In this document: positions 1 through 10,222 of the stretch, piece by piece
Layout: every line of letters begins with the position of its first letter
Position numbering within the stretch: the stretch's first letter is position 1
Source of the DNA: Stutzerimonas stutzeri RCH2
GTDB taxonomy: Bacteria; Pseudomonadota; Gammaproteobacteria; Pseudomonadales; Pseudomonadaceae
NCBI RefSeq assembly: GCF_000327065.1
Contig: NC_019936.1
Location: forward strand, 1,922,001-1,986,000
Reading direction: 5' to 3'
Length of the DNA stretch: 64,000 nt
Position numbers and translations under genes: made by a program
The notes under the pieces: generated by a model
Seen by the model: the letters and a program-made list of their open reading frames with translations, nothing else
What the model was told of the DNA's origin: nothing
Database searches by the model: none

Positions 1-103
1 TCGCGAGATGCTGCGTTCATTGCGTGAGAACGGCGTTTTTTCTTCTATGCCGATGCTGTTGCTTCGATTGCCTGTCAAATACATCAGACAGGTATTTCTA
101 TGA
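1..103 (+). CDS. 3' end of an upstream gene, probably in the O-antigen locus (partial)
   Basis: An open frame enters from the window edge (first full codon at base 2) and ends in TGA at 101-103. About 33 residues are visible, ending in a basic stretch (RLPVKYIRQVFL). Its stop overlaps the next start in an ATGA arrangement at 100-103, typical of translationally coupled genes in one operon. The operon context and basic hydrophobic tail would suit a glycosyltransferase, but the fragment is too short to identify the family. Confidence 0.55.
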   Translation, partial: REMLRSLRENGVFSSMPMLLLRLPVKYIRQVFL

Positions 104-1041
104 ATGTCCTGTTGACGGGAGCGAACGGTTTCTTAGGGCGCGCCATTGTGGCTCATCTATGCCGGCAGGATCGGATCACCCTTTCCTGCGCGGTGCGTTC
201 ACCTCTCGCTCAGGTGCGCTTTGCGACTTTTGCTGTAGGCGATCTTTGCGGTGCTAATGACTGGTCGCAACCTCTGCTTGGCCAGCAAGTAGTCATTCAT
301 GCTGCAGCGCGCGCCCATATCATGAAAGACGAGCTCGCCGACCCCCTCAGCGAATACCGTCTCGTCAACGTGGAAGGCACGCTTAATCTGGCTCGTCAGG
401 CCGCTGCTGCTGGAGTCGAGCGTTTTATCTATATCAGTTCCATCAAGGTCAATGGTGAGTCGACGCCTTTGGGCAAGCCGTTCGTATCCAGCGACGCGCC
501 TGCACCTGAAGACCCCTACGGGCTTTCCAAGCTGGAAGCTGAGCAAGGCCTGATGCAACTGGCTGCCGAGACTGGGATGGAGGTCGTGATAATCCGCCCT
601 CCGCTCGTTTACGGGCCAGGTGTAAAGGGAAACTTTGCCAGCATGATCAAGTTGATCGACAGAGGTATTCCGCTGCCCTTTGGTGCTATCCATAACAAGC
701 GCTCTCTGGTCGGTGTCGATAATCTGGTGGACCTTATCATTCGTTGCGTCGACCATCCTGCTGCCGCAAACCAGATATTTCTCGCAGGCGACGGCAAGGA
801 CCTGTCTACTACGGAGCTATTACTTGGCGTAGGCAAGGCGATGGATAAGCCAGCCAAGTTAATTCCAGCTCCTGCTGGATTTCTCCAGCTGGGTGCTACG
901 TTGCTTGGCAAGAAGGCGATGGCTCAGCGGTTGCTAGGCTCTCTGCAAGTGGACATCAGCAAGACATGCGAGCTGTTGGACTGGAAGCCGCCGTACACGG
1001 TCGAAGAGGGCCTGCGTCGCTGCTTCGAGCCCGTCAAATGA
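100..1041 (+). CDS. NAD-dependent epimerase/dehydratase (extended SDR family, O-antigen locus)
   Basis: A 313-residue short-chain dehydrogenase-like protein acting on nucleotide sugars. The Rossmann motif TGANGFLG is at residues 6-13, the central serine is in YISS (about 111-114), and the YxxxK pair is Tyr140/Lys144. Length and motifs fit the UDP-hexose 4-epimerase/WbpV-like group that supplies an activated sugar for O-antigen. The start overlaps the previous stop by four bases, and a sugar-phosphate transferase follows after 19 bp. This epimerase-then-transferase pair ahead of wbpM is typical of the end of Pseudomonas O-antigen loci (family knowledge). The exact substrate cannot be read from the sequence. 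Confidence 0.85.
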   Translation: MNVLLTGANGFLGRAIVAHLCRQDRITLSCAVRSPLAQVRFATFAVGDLCGANDWSQPLLGQQVVIHAAARAHIMKDELADPLSEYRLVNVEGTLNLARQAAAAGVERFIYISSIKVNGESTPLGKPFVSSDAPAPEDPYGLSKLEAEQGLMQLAAETGMEVVIIRPPLVYGPGVKGNFASMIKLIDRGIPLPFGAIHNKRSLVGVDNLVDLIIRCVDHPAAANQIFLAGDGKDLSTTELLLGVGKAMDKPAKLIPAPAGFLQLGATLLGKKAMAQRLLGSLQVDISKTCELLDWKPPYTVEEGLRRCFEPVK

Positions 1042-1060
1042 CTATCCGCAGGTAACCTTC

Positions 1061-1612
1061 GTGATCCGTATTTTCGATTTTGTCTTCTCTCTGCTGGGGT
1101 TGGTTTTCGGCTTTCCTGTGCTCGTATTACTTACGATCGTCGGACTTTTCGATACAGGTTCCCCGATTTTTCGGCAAGTGCGTGTCGGTCGCCATAAGCA
1201 GCCGTTCACGCTGGTTAAGTTCCGCACCATGCGGGTGGACACGGCGTCGGTTGCCACGCATCTGGCCAGTAGTGCGTCGATTACGCGATTCGGTCATTTT
1301 TTGCGCAAGACGAAGCTCGACGAGCTACCGCAGCTCTGGAATGTGCTCAAGGGTGAGATGAGCTTGGTGGGACCACGTCCTGGGCTGTTCAACCAAGAGG
1401 AGTTGACGGTCGAACGGGCCAAACGTGGTGTTTACGATGTGCGCCCTGGCATAACGGGCCTGGCCCAGGTTAGCGAGATCGATATGTCGACGCCGGTTTT
1501 GTTGGCCGAAACCGACCTGCAAATGATTAAGAGCCTGACTCTGGCTAACTACTTCAAGTACATCTTTATGACTGTGGCTGGAAAAGGCGCCGGAGATCGC
1601 GTCGTTCGATAG
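1061..1612 (+). CDS. Polyprenyl-phosphate sugar-1-phosphate transferase (small monotopic PGT)
   Basis: A 183-residue initiating phosphoglycosyl transferase that should move a sugar-1-phosphate from a UDP-sugar to undecaprenyl phosphate at the inner membrane. One hydrophobic segment (about 4-29) is followed by the family motifs KFRTM (53-57), DELPQL (87-92) and VGPRP (103-107). The length matches the PglC/WecP-like minimal form, not the large WcaJ form found at 21355. The start is GTG at 1061, with AGG about 8 bp upstream; no ATG fits the conserved N-terminus. It lies in the same operon as the epimerase and presumably starts the O-antigen unit. Confidence 0.88.
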   Translation: MIRIFDFVFSLLGLVFGFPVLVLLTIVGLFDTGSPIFRQVRVGRHKQPFTLVKFRTMRVDTASVATHLASSASITRFGHFLRKTKLDELPQLWNVLKGEMSLVGPRPGLFNQEELTVERAKRGVYDVRPGITGLAQVSEIDMSTPVLLAETDLQMIKSLTLANYFKYIFMTVAGKGAGDRVVR

Positions 1613-1757
1613 CTCGTTGGCTCGAGCTCTTGGAGATCTACCGCAGGTCTGAATTGTCGTTTAGGTGCTTCATATCGTGAAGGCTTGTGCTTTGCTGTTA
1701 AGCCACTCGCTAATTGCATTTCGCGTGATCATAGCAGTGGTTGGCTAAGGAAGGGGC

Positions 1758-3773
1758 GTGTTTGTGTTGAGTTTGGCGGAAAAATTGCGGGCCCGATTGG
1801 TTTCTTTGCCTCGGCGCTACAAGCGCTTGATCCAGCTAGCGGCGGATATCGTGCTGGTATGGGTGGCGCTCTGGTTGGCCTTTGTGGTGCGGCTGGGCGA
1901 CTCTAAAAATATCGAGCCGTTGGATGGCCATGCCTGGCTGTTCGGTATCGCGCCCGTCATCGCTATTCCATTCTTTATCCGCTTCGGCATGTACCGCGCG
2001 GTGATGCGCTATTTCGGCAACGATGCGCTGATGGCCATTGCCAAGGCTGTCACGTTGTCTGCTTTGCTACTTTCCCTCGCTGTGTATTGGAACTCCGACG
2101 CGCCCAAGCTGATCCCGCGCTCGATGGTGTTCAACTACTGGTGGCTGAGCTTGGTACTGATTGGCGGCTTGCGGTTGGTGATGCGCCAATACTTCATGGG
2201 GGATTGGTTCTCTCCGACCACACTTACCAAGTTCAAAGGCAAGGAAGCGGGTTTGCCGAAGGTTGCCGTATATGGCGCGGGCGCCGCGGGTAATCAGTTG
2301 GTTGCAGCGTTGCGCATGGGGCGTGCCATGCGGCCGGTGGCGTTCATCGACGACGACCCGAACCTGCATAACCGAGTCATTGCCGGGCTGCGGGTGTATT
2401 CGGCGAAGCATATCGGGCAACTGGTGGAGGATACGGGGGCGGGTGAGATCCTGCTGGCCATTCCTTCCGCTTCACGCGGCCGTCGGCGCGAGATTCTGGA
2501 AATGCTCGAGCGTTTCCCGCTGCATGTACGCAGTGTGCCGGGCTTTATGGATTTGGCGAGCGGAAAAGTGCAGGTCGAAGATATTCAGGAGGTGGATATT
2601 GCCGACCTGTTAGGGCGCGATGCCGTACCGCCGCAGCAGGCACTGTTCGAGAAGTGTATTCGTGGCAAGGTGGTGATGGTGACCGGTGCAGGCGGGTCTA
2701 TCGGCTCGGAGCTGTGCCGTCAGATCCTTTCTAACAAGCCACAGGCGCTGCTGTTGTTCGAACACAGTGAGTTCAACCTTTACAGCATTCATATGGAATT
2801 GGAGCGTCTGATCGAGCGTACGTCATTGCCGATCAGGCTGGTGCCGATCCTGGGTTCCATTCGCAATGCTGATCGATTGCTGGATGTGATGCGCACCTGG
2901 GGAGTGGAGACGATTTACCACGCGGCTGCTTACAAGCATGTGCCTATGGTCGAGCACAATGTGGCAGAGGGCGTACTGAACAATGTGATTGGCACCCTGA
3001 ACACTGCGCAGGCAGCCGTTCAGGCGGGTGTGAGCAACTTCGTGTTGATCTCCACTGACAAGGCCGTTCGGCCGACGAACGTGATGGGCAGTACCAAGCG
3101 TGTTGCTGAGCTGGTTCTGCAGGCGCTCAGCCGTGAGCCGGCGCCGGGCTTGTTTGGCACCGCGGGCAGCGTGCATCACGTCAACAAGACCCGTTTCACC
3201 ATGGTGCGTTTCGGCAATGTGCTCGGCTCGTCGGGCTCGGTCATCCCTCGTTTCTATGCGCAGATCCGCGCGGGCGGGCCGGTGACGGTGACGCATCCGA
3301 AGATCACCCGTTACTTCATGACCATTCCCGAAGCAGCTCAGCTGGTTATTCAGGCGGGTTCGATGGGGCAGGGTGGCGATGTGTTTGTGCTCGACATGGG
3401 GCAGCCGGTTAAGATCGCTGAGCTGGCCGAGAAACTCATTCATCTGTCTGGCCTGAGCGTGCGCTCGGAAAAGTGCCCGCACGGAGATATCGCTATCGAG
3501 TACACCGGTCTGCGCCCCGGCGAGAAGCTGTACGAGGAGCTATTGATCGGCGACAACGTGAGCCCCACCGAGCATCCGATGATCATGCGCGCCGATGAGG
3601 AATATCTCGACTGGGATGTACTCAAGGACCGGTTGGCGAAACTGCTCAAGGCGGTGGAAAGCGATGATTACCCGCAGGTACGGCAGCTGCTTCGCGAGGT
3701 GGTGAGCGGGTATGTACCGGAGGGAGAAATCGTCGACTGGATCTACCAGCAGCGGCGGGTAGAGCCCGAGTAG
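1758..3773 (+). CDS. wbpM: WbpM-type UDP-GlcNAc 4,6-dehydratase, membrane-bound
   Basis: A 671-residue polysaccharide biosynthesis protein of the CapD/WbpM group. Several hydrophobic segments fill the first 140 residues. A CoA-binding-like Rossmann fold follows (YGAGAAGNQL near 173), then the catalytic dehydratase domain with TGAGGSIGSE near 310. The catalytic stretch reads STDKAVRPTNVMGSTKR, with Met (about 442) where most SDR enzymes have Tyr; this S-M-K arrangement is established for WbpM. The product should be a UDP-4-keto-6-deoxy sugar for O-antigen. The start is GTG at 1758 behind AAGGAAGGGG; a second GTG two codons on is possible. wbpM is the usual last gene of Pseudomonas O-antigen loci. 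Confidence 0.95.
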   Translation: MFVLSLAEKLRARLVSLPRRYKRLIQLAADIVLVWVALWLAFVVRLGDSKNIEPLDGHAWLFGIAPVIAIPFFIRFGMYRAVMRYFGNDALMAIAKAVTLSALLLSLAVYWNSDAPKLIPRSMVFNYWWLSLVLIGGLRLVMRQYFMGDWFSPTTLTKFKGKEAGLPKVAVYGAGAAGNQLVAALRMGRAMRPVAFIDDDPNLHNRVIAGLRVYSAKHIGQLVEDTGAGEILLAIPSASRGRRREILEMLERFPLHVRSVPGFMDLASGKVQVEDIQEVDIADLLGRDAVPPQQALFEKCIRGKVVMVTGAGGSIGSELCRQILSNKPQALLLFEHSEFNLYSIHMELERLIERTSLPIRLVPILGSIRNADRLLDVMRTWGVETIYHAAAYKHVPMVEHNVAEGVLNNVIGTLNTAQAAVQAGVSNFVLISTDKAVRPTNVMGSTKRVAELVLQALSREPAPGLFGTAGSVHHVNKTRFTMVRFGNVLGSSGSVIPRFYAQIRAGGPVTVTHPKITRYFMTIPEAAQLVIQAGSMGQGGDVFVLDMGQPVKIAELAEKLIHLSGLSVRSEKCPHGDIAIEYTGLRPGEKLYEELLIGDNVSPTEHPMIMRADEEYLDWDVLKDRLAKLLKAVESDDYPQVRQLLREVVSGYVPEGEIVDWIYQQRRVEPE

Positions 3774-3862
3774 TAAGTAGAGTTACGTCAGGGTGGCCTG
3801 GTCTTCTGGCAGCTTCTGAACAGCCCAGCTGGTTGGGAAGGCGCGATTTTAAATCTGCTCTG

Positions 3863-3931
3863 CAACAGCCTCCACCGTGAGAGTACCTCCCTTCCCAAGG
3901 GGGCTTCAGCCCCCACCATTAGCGGCTGTTG
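3863..3931. repeat. Nested inverted repeat downstream of wbpM
   Basis: The outer arms CAACAGCC (3863-3870) and GGCTGTTG (3924-3931) enclose an inner perfect hairpin, GGGGGC-ttca-GCCCCC (3899-3914). It sits between wbpM (+) and the convergent PA2817-like gene (-). There is no T-run, so it is not a textbook terminator. It could still stop transcription at the convergent junction, or be a short repetitive element. Confidence 0.5.
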
Positions 3932-3986
3932 ATTGCCTCTCTGTTGGTCAAATACTCCTCGCCATTCGGCTGGCTGGTGTCGGATA

Positions 3987-4394
3987 TCAGTGCCGTGCAC
4001 CCTCATCCGACATGCTCAGCAGCTGCTTTTCACGGTTCCAGTCGAACGGTTCGTCGTTCTGCTCGGCTTCGTAGCGGCGCTCTTCGAGTTGCTGGAATAC
4101 GGCGATCTCGTCATCGGGCATAAAGTGCAGGCAGTCGCCGCCGAAGAACCACAGTAGGTCACGCGGAACCAGGTGGGCGATCTGCGGATAGCGGTGGAAA
4201 ACCTGGCAGATCAGGTCCTGGCCCATGTGGCGCTCTTCCGGGACGTTCTGCAGGTTCATGATCAGTTCGTCGAAGCGTTCGAGGAACAGTGCGTGGCTTT
4301 CTTCCGAGACTTGTTCGGCCTCGCCCATGGCAAGCAGGATGCCGCGCAGATGGGCCAGCAGGGCCAGGTTGTGATCGTGGTATGGATTGGCCAT
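3987..4394 (-). CDS. Conserved hypothetical protein, PA2817-like
   Basis: A 135-residue, acidic, soluble-looking protein with no signal peptide or membrane segment. Helical N-terminal and central parts lead to a conserved-looking stretch around LVPRDLLWFFGGDCLHFM and an acidic, charged C-terminus. From memory it resembles the Pseudomonas family named after PA2817, whose function I do not know. It is transcribed alone, convergent with wbpM, and the next upstream gene on the same strand is 283 bp away. That 283-bp gap (4395-4677) shows no other feature. Confidence 0.6.
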   Translation of the reverse strand: MANPYHDHNLALLAHLRGILLAMGEAEQVSEESHALFLERFDELIMNLQNVPEERHMGQDLICQVFHRYPQIAHLVPRDLLWFFGGDCLHFMPDDEIAVFQQLEERRYEAEQNDEPFDWNREKQLLSMSDEGARH

Positions 4395-4677
4395 GGTTCA
4401 CCTGTGTCGGTTTTTTGAAAGGCGCGATTATAGGCGTGCGCGCCGGTGGATTGGGTGTCTGGTTGACTCGCTGCGGCGCCGAGGGTTCGGTTTTAAAGGC
4501 GCTGACCGGATCGGGCGGTATGGCGGGCAACTGTCCCAAGCGTGACTGCTCTACTGCTGTGCGCATCGCGTTACACGAGTTTGCCTTGCGCGCTTCTGTT
4601 GGCGGCTGGCTTGTATTGCTGGACCGGTACCCGCTGCTGAAGAGCTAAACCGTGTAAACCGTTGCAGGCGTGGAGCG

Positions 4678-5415
4678 CTAGATCGAGGCGACCAACGAAT
4701 GTTGGGCCGGAATACTTACCAGGCTGAGCAAGTAACCGTCGAAGGTAGCGAACTGGCCATCGAGCTCTGCGCCTGTGCGCCAGCCTCCTGGAAGGTCGAT
4801 TAGCAAACGGAGGCGAGCGGTGCCGTGCTGCGTGACCTCCGCGACGGCGGCATCCTGGAAATAAAACCGCTGTTTGACCAACGGGTAAAGTGCCTTGAAC
4901 AGGCTTTCCTTCAGGGAGAAGGAGCGGGTGACGAGTTCGGCTCGTTCGCCGAGGCTCAGGAGCGTGTAGCCCTCCAGCTCGCTGGGCGTGAGGATCTCGT
5001 TGGCGAGACGATCGGCGCGTTCGGACGTCATCACGCGTTCGATATCCAGCCCCAGACCAGCCCAATGTTCCCGATGACCCGCGACCACGCCGGCCCAACC
5101 TGCGCTGTGCGTGATCGAGCCAACTACCCCCTGTGGCCACTGTGGCGCCCGGTCTTCACCTACCGGCGGCACGAACGGCTTGCCGGTTAGCCCGCGCAGT
5201 GCTTCCAGGGCGCAGAGGCGGCCGGCAAGAAACTCGGCTTGCCGTTTGCTGACGCCTTTTTGTACGGGAATTCCCCAGCGATCAAAATCTTCAGGATCGA
5301 GCTGTGCTGGATCGAAGGACGTGCTCAGCAGACGAGCGCCGGTGAGCGCTTCAGGTAGCGGCCAGTGGTCGAGCGGAGTCGAACAGCAGCGCGGGTAGGG
5401 AGGTTGGTCGTTCAT
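4678..5415 (-). CDS. 4'-phosphopantetheinyl transferase (EntD/PcpS-like)
   Basis: A 245-residue Sfp-superfamily enzyme that transfers phosphopantetheine from CoA to a conserved serine of carrier proteins. It carries GSITHS (99-104), the metal-binding GLDIE (Asp124, Glu126) and SFSLKESLFKALYP (165-178), in which Glu170 and Lys174 are the signature residues. The length fits the EntD/PcpS type, which in Pseudomonas serves both fatty-acid and siderophore carriers (family knowledge). No peptide or polyketide synthase genes are nearby, so a housekeeping role is likely. It is divergent from pap; the 285 bp between them shows no clear regulatory motif. Confidence 0.9.
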   Translation of the reverse strand: MNDQPPYPRCCSTPLDHWPLPEALTGARLLSTSFDPAQLDPEDFDRWGIPVQKGVSKRQAEFLAGRLCALEALRGLTGKPFVPPVGEDRAPQWPQGVVGSITHSAGWAGVVAGHREHWAGLGLDIERVMTSERADRLANEILTPSELEGYTLLSLGERAELVTRSFSLKESLFKALYPLVKQRFYFQDAAVAEVTQHGTARLRLLIDLPGGWRTGAELDGQFATFDGYLLSLVSIPAQHSLVASI

Positions 5416-5700
5416 GCCCGCTATTCTGCCTCAAGCATTGGCAGGATGCGTTTGTCATCGTTGTATTGGACTTCCTCTTGCGACTTCGCCGCTTACTGAA
5501 CAACCGGCGTGGCACCGATATTTGCGCCGCCGCGTGGTCGGAGCTGGACTTGCCGGCTCTATTCCTCTCGATCGGTTTGTTCGTTCCGCGGCGCGCTGCA
5601 CCGACGCAAATCAACCTCGCGCGATCTAGATCGGCGTTTCCCTCGCTATGCGCTTGGCGTGCCTGCTAGGGTTGAGGCATCCATCAGGGCGGAGAAAACG

Positions 5701-7200
5701 ATGTTCGAATCAGCCGAAATTGGTCACTCCATCGACAAGGCAACCTACGATGCGGCCGTACCCGAGTTGCGTGAAGCGCTGCTGCAGGCGCAGTACCGGC
5801 TCAAGGCACAGGCGGGGTTCCCGGTCCTGATACTGATCAATGGGATCGAGGGTGCCGGCAAAGGGGAAACCATCAAGCTGCTCAATGAATGGATGGACCC
5901 GCGGCTGATTCGCGTCGACAGCTTCGACGTGCCCAGTGATGAAGAGCTCGCGCATCCACCGGCCTGGCGCTTCTGGCGACGACTGCCGCCGAAGGGGCAT
6001 ACCGGCATCTTCTTCGGTAACTGGTACAGCAAGATGCTCGAAGATCGCGTGCATGGTCGCATCAACGGCGCCGAGCTGAAGCTGGCCACCGCCCGAGCTC
6101 AGCGTCTGGAGCGGATGCTCTGCGACGAGGGCGCACTGATCTTCAAGTTCTGGTTCCATCTTTCCAAGGAGCGGATGAATGCCAGGCTCGATTCGCTGAA
6201 AAACGATCCATTGCATAGTTGGCGCATCAGCCCGCTGGATTGGCAGCAGTCCAAGACTTACGACAAGTTCGTGCATCACGGCGAGAAGATCCTGCGGCTC
6301 AGCAGTCGGGATTTCGCGCCCTGGTATGTAATCGAAGGCGCCGATGAGCGTTATCGCAGCCTGACCGTCGGGCGTATTCTGCTGGAGGGGCTGCAAGCCG
6401 CGCTCGCCGCCGCGGAACAGCCTGAACGGGCATCATCCCAGCCGCATTCGGCACCGCTGCAGATCGATCTGGACCATCTGAGCCTGCTTGATAGCCTCGA
6501 TCTGAGCCAGAAGCTCAGCAAGGATGACTATCAGCAGCAGCTCGCCGAGGAACAGGCGCGCTTGTCACAGTTATTGCGGGATCGTCGTCTGCGCAAGCGA
6601 GGGGTGCTGGCGTTGTTCGAAGGGCACGACGCTGCGGGCAAGGGCAGTGCGATTCGACGCGTCACCGGCGCGCTGGACCCGCGGATGTACCGGACCATAC
6701 AGATTGCTGCGCCATCCGAAGAAGAGCGTGCGCAGCCTTGGCTATGGCGCTTTTGGCGCAATGTACCGGAGCGTGGAAAATTCACCATCTTTGATCGCTC
6801 CTGGTACGGCCGCGTGCTGGTCGAGCGGGTGGAAGGGTTCTGCACTCCGGATGAGTGGTTGCGCGCGTACTCGGAGATCAACGACTTCGAGGAGCAGCTG
6901 GTCGACGCCGATATCGTGCTGGTCAAGTTCTGGCTGACCATCGACAAGAATACCCAGCTCAAGCGGTTCAAGGAGCGCGAGGAAACTGTCTTCAAGCGCT
7001 TCAAGATCACCGATGAAGACTGGCGCAATCGTGAGCGCTGGGATGATTACGGGCATGCCGTGGCCGATATGGTCGATCGCACCAGTACCGAGATCGCGCC
7101 CTGGACATTGGTAGAGGCCAACGACAAGCGCTTTGCCAGGGTCAAGGTGCTGCGCACATTGAGCGAGGCGCTGGAGGCGGCGATCGAGAAGGCGCGTTGA
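5701..7200 (+). CDS. pap: Polyphosphate:AMP phosphotransferase (two-domain PPK2)
   Basis: A 499-residue protein made of two PPK2 domains in tandem, as in Pap of Pseudomonas and Acinetobacter. It makes ADP from AMP using polyphosphate. The first P-loop is GIEGAGKGE (48-56) and the second EGHDAAGKGS (about 307-316). Each half also has the family's WRFWRxxP and W(Y)S/G segments. The frame is open back to 5509, but ATG 5701 is chosen because it has GGAG about 7 bp upstream and gives the family length of roughly 500 residues. It appears monocistronic. Confidence 0.93.
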   Translation: MFESAEIGHSIDKATYDAAVPELREALLQAQYRLKAQAGFPVLILINGIEGAGKGETIKLLNEWMDPRLIRVDSFDVPSDEELAHPPAWRFWRRLPPKGHTGIFFGNWYSKMLEDRVHGRINGAELKLATARAQRLERMLCDEGALIFKFWFHLSKERMNARLDSLKNDPLHSWRISPLDWQQSKTYDKFVHHGEKILRLSSRDFAPWYVIEGADERYRSLTVGRILLEGLQAALAAAEQPERASSQPHSAPLQIDLDHLSLLDSLDLSQKLSKDDYQQQLAEEQARLSQLLRDRRLRKRGVLALFEGHDAAGKGSAIRRVTGALDPRMYRTIQIAAPSEEERAQPWLWRFWRNVPERGKFTIFDRSWYGRVLVERVEGFCTPDEWLRAYSEINDFEEQLVDADIVLVKFWLTIDKNTQLKRFKEREETVFKRFKITDEDWRNRERWDDYGHAVADMVDRTSTEIAPWTLVEANDKRFARVKVLRTLSEALEAAIEKAR

Positions 7201-7665
7201 TGGGCAGGTTTCCAGGCAGTTGCCTGCGTGGTTGTTGGTGACCGCGTCGCTGCCGGGGACGCAGCGCGATCAAAACCGCTCTCACTCTTGTGATGTTTCT
7301 GCCTGTTCATGCCGTAAGTGCGGTCTCGGTGGCCGCAGGTACCAGTATCTGCTGGCAGGAAGCAGGAGCTTTGTGGTCGTGGCCGCTCCCACATCCCAGC
7401 GCGCCACGAGATTGGGGAGTGATCTTATCCGCGAATTGATCTGTAGCTAGGTTGGCGGCGCTTGTACTCCGACCTACCACCTCCCCATGCGCGCTGTCCG
7501 GCCGGCGAGGCGATGGCCGTGCATATCCAAGCTGAATGGTCGTCGCCAGTCTGGCGAGGCGGCCACTATGCTCCGGTTACCGTCCACCCGGCGGTCGTGG
7601 AACAATCCGTGCGCGCCGCGCCGTCACAACATCCCCGCGACCGCCCCTAGTTTCCGAGGTATGTC
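7201..7665. other. 465-bp intergenic region between pap and the thiolase gene
   Basis: No credible gene is visible. Bases 7373-7394 read GTGGTCGTGGCCGCTCCCACAT; the reverse strand starts like the TGTGGGAGCGG segments common in Pseudomonas REP-type intergenic repeats, but no second half is evident. The last 60 bases should hold the thiolase promoter and leader, with GAGG at about 7658-7661 as the ribosome site. Confidence 0.4.
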
Positions 7666-8850
<1,185 letters not shown>

Positions 8851-8878
8851 CGCTTACGGAACAACCGTCAAAGGGAAG

Positions 8879-8913
8879 CGGGCCTGCTACCAAGCTGTAG
8901 CAGGCCCGTTTTT
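8879..8913 (+). terminator. Rho-independent terminator of the thiolase gene
   Basis: A perfect 12-bp stem, CGGGCCTGCTAC / GTAGCAGGCCCG (8879-8890 with 8897-8908), has a 6-base loop and is followed by TTTTT (8909-8913). It lies 28 bp after the thiolase stop. Confidence 0.9.
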
Positions 8914-9048
8914 CGTTTGGCCGCGTGGTCGGGGGGGGCTTGGCAAGCCGTTCCTGTTTGGCGCCGAGGAGTGGCGCCGATGGCAGGTGTGCATCCGGCT
9001 CCGACGTACGCACTGCACGCATATCGCAATGGCATATGCCCATATACG

Positions 9049-9088
9049 AAAAAGCCGCAGAGCATCTTGCGATGGCTCTGCGGCTTTT
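9049..9088. terminator. Bidirectional terminator downstream of wza
   Basis: An 11-bp stem, AGCCGCAGAGC (9053-9063) with GCTCTGCGGCT (9075-9085), is flanked by five A on the left and four T on the right. It can therefore work in both directions: it ends the wza side (-) and backs up the thiolase terminator (+). Confidence 0.82.
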
Positions 9089-9121
9089 CTTCACCCAACG
9101 ATTGGTTGGGCTAGGTGGCGC

Positions 9122-10222
9122 TTAGCGGCCCAGGTTGTAGTCCGCTGCGGCACCGATGCCGATGACGTTAGCCGACGGCAGCAGCTGGCTGATGAAGCGG
9201 TTCCAGCGGGTGATGTTGGCCGGACCAACGAACACCACGTCCTGCGGCTGCAGCGGGAAGTGCTTGGCCAGTGCAAAGGCGGTCGGCGACTTGGCGTTCA
9301 ACTGGAACACCTTGGCCGGCTCGGTGGCCATGTTTTCCGCGCCGCGGATCACGTACAGCGCTTCACCATCGGCAGTCTCCTGGCGAATGCCGCCGGCAGT
9401 GCCGACTGCGTCCATCAGGTTCATGCTGGTGGCTTTGAAGGACAGCGCTTGTGGCAGGTTGACCTCGCCCAGCACGTAGATCTTGCGCTGGTCGTTATAC
9501 GGCAGATGCAGCTGGTCACCGTCTTTCAGGTAAACCTGATGCAGCCACGAGTCCGGGCGGTTCAGCGAATCCATGTCGAGCATGTACTCGCGGCCGTCAC
9601 GCTTAAGGGTCAGACCGGTAAGATCGGCGGTCTCGGTGTCGACGCCTGCTTGGCCGATGGCCTGGGTAATGGTCATCGGTGCAGTCGTAACCGGCACTTC
9701 GCCGGCCGTGTTGAATGCACCGGAAACGACTACGCGCTGGCTACCGAAGCGCAGGATGGACACGTCCACCTGTGGGCTGTCGATGTAGTTGGTCAGGCGG
9801 CGGGCGATGGTGGCGCGCAGCTCTTCGATGGTCTTGCCGGCGGCATCGACGTTGCCGATGTACGGGTAGAAGAGGGTGCCATCAGGGCGTACCAGACGTC
9901 CGTTGGCATCCAGCTGCTGCTGCGGGCCGGACGGTGCGGTCAGTTCCGGATGGTCCCAGACAGTGATGTAGAGCAGATCGTTGGCGCCGATGCGGTAGGC
10001 GCTGGGCTTGTAGTTCAGCAGTTCCTGCTTGCTCGATGTGCCTTTGTCGGAGGCCAGTTCGCCCTTGAGCATCTCGGGGGTGATGCGGATCAGCTGGACC
10101 GTGCCGTGTTCGGCTTCGGCGCCATCCTTGAACTCATCGGGATCGAGATACTGGCCAGGGGCGAAAGCGCAACCCTGCAGCGCGAGGGCGGAAGTAAAAG
10201 CAAGAGCGATAAATGGTTTCAT
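9122..10222 (-). CDS. wza: Outer-membrane polysaccharide export lipoprotein Wza (OPX family)
   Basis: A 366-residue secretin-like export protein that forms the outer-membrane exit for capsule or exopolysaccharide. The start at 10222 (MKPFIALAFT) is preferred over the longer frame. It gives a lipoprotein signal ending in LQGC (Cys18) and has AAGGA about 10 bp upstream. A polysaccharide export (PES) domain around YRIGANDLLYITVWDHPEL is followed by SLBB-type domains (RVVVSGAFNTAGEVP; KIYVLGEVNLPQA). It is the last gene of the locus in the direction of transcription. A 446-bp gap separates it from the WecG-family gene, so it may have its own promoter. Confidence 0.93.
   Translation of the reverse strand: MKPFIALAFTSALALQGCAFAPGQYLDPDEFKDGAEAEHGTVQLIRITPEMLKGELASDKGTSSKQELLNYKPSAYRIGANDLLYITVWDHPELTAPSGPQQQLDANGRLVRPDGTLFYPYIGNVDAAGKTIEELRATIARRLTNYIDSPQVDVSILRFGSQRVVVSGAFNTAGEVPVTTAPMTITQAIGQAGVDTETADLTGLTLKRDGREYMLDMDSLNRPDSWLHQVYLKDGDQLHLPYNDQRKIYVLGEVNLPQALSFKATSMNLMDAVGTAGGIRQETADGEALYVIRGAENMATEPAKVFQLNAKSPTAFALAKHFPLQPQDVVFVGPANITRWNRFISQLLPSANVIGIGAAADYNLGR

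Noticed and set aside
5701..7200. The two PPK2 halves of Pap as a recent gene fusion
   Set aside because: Known Pap enzymes of Pseudomonas and Acinetobacter are naturally two-domain proteins of this length.
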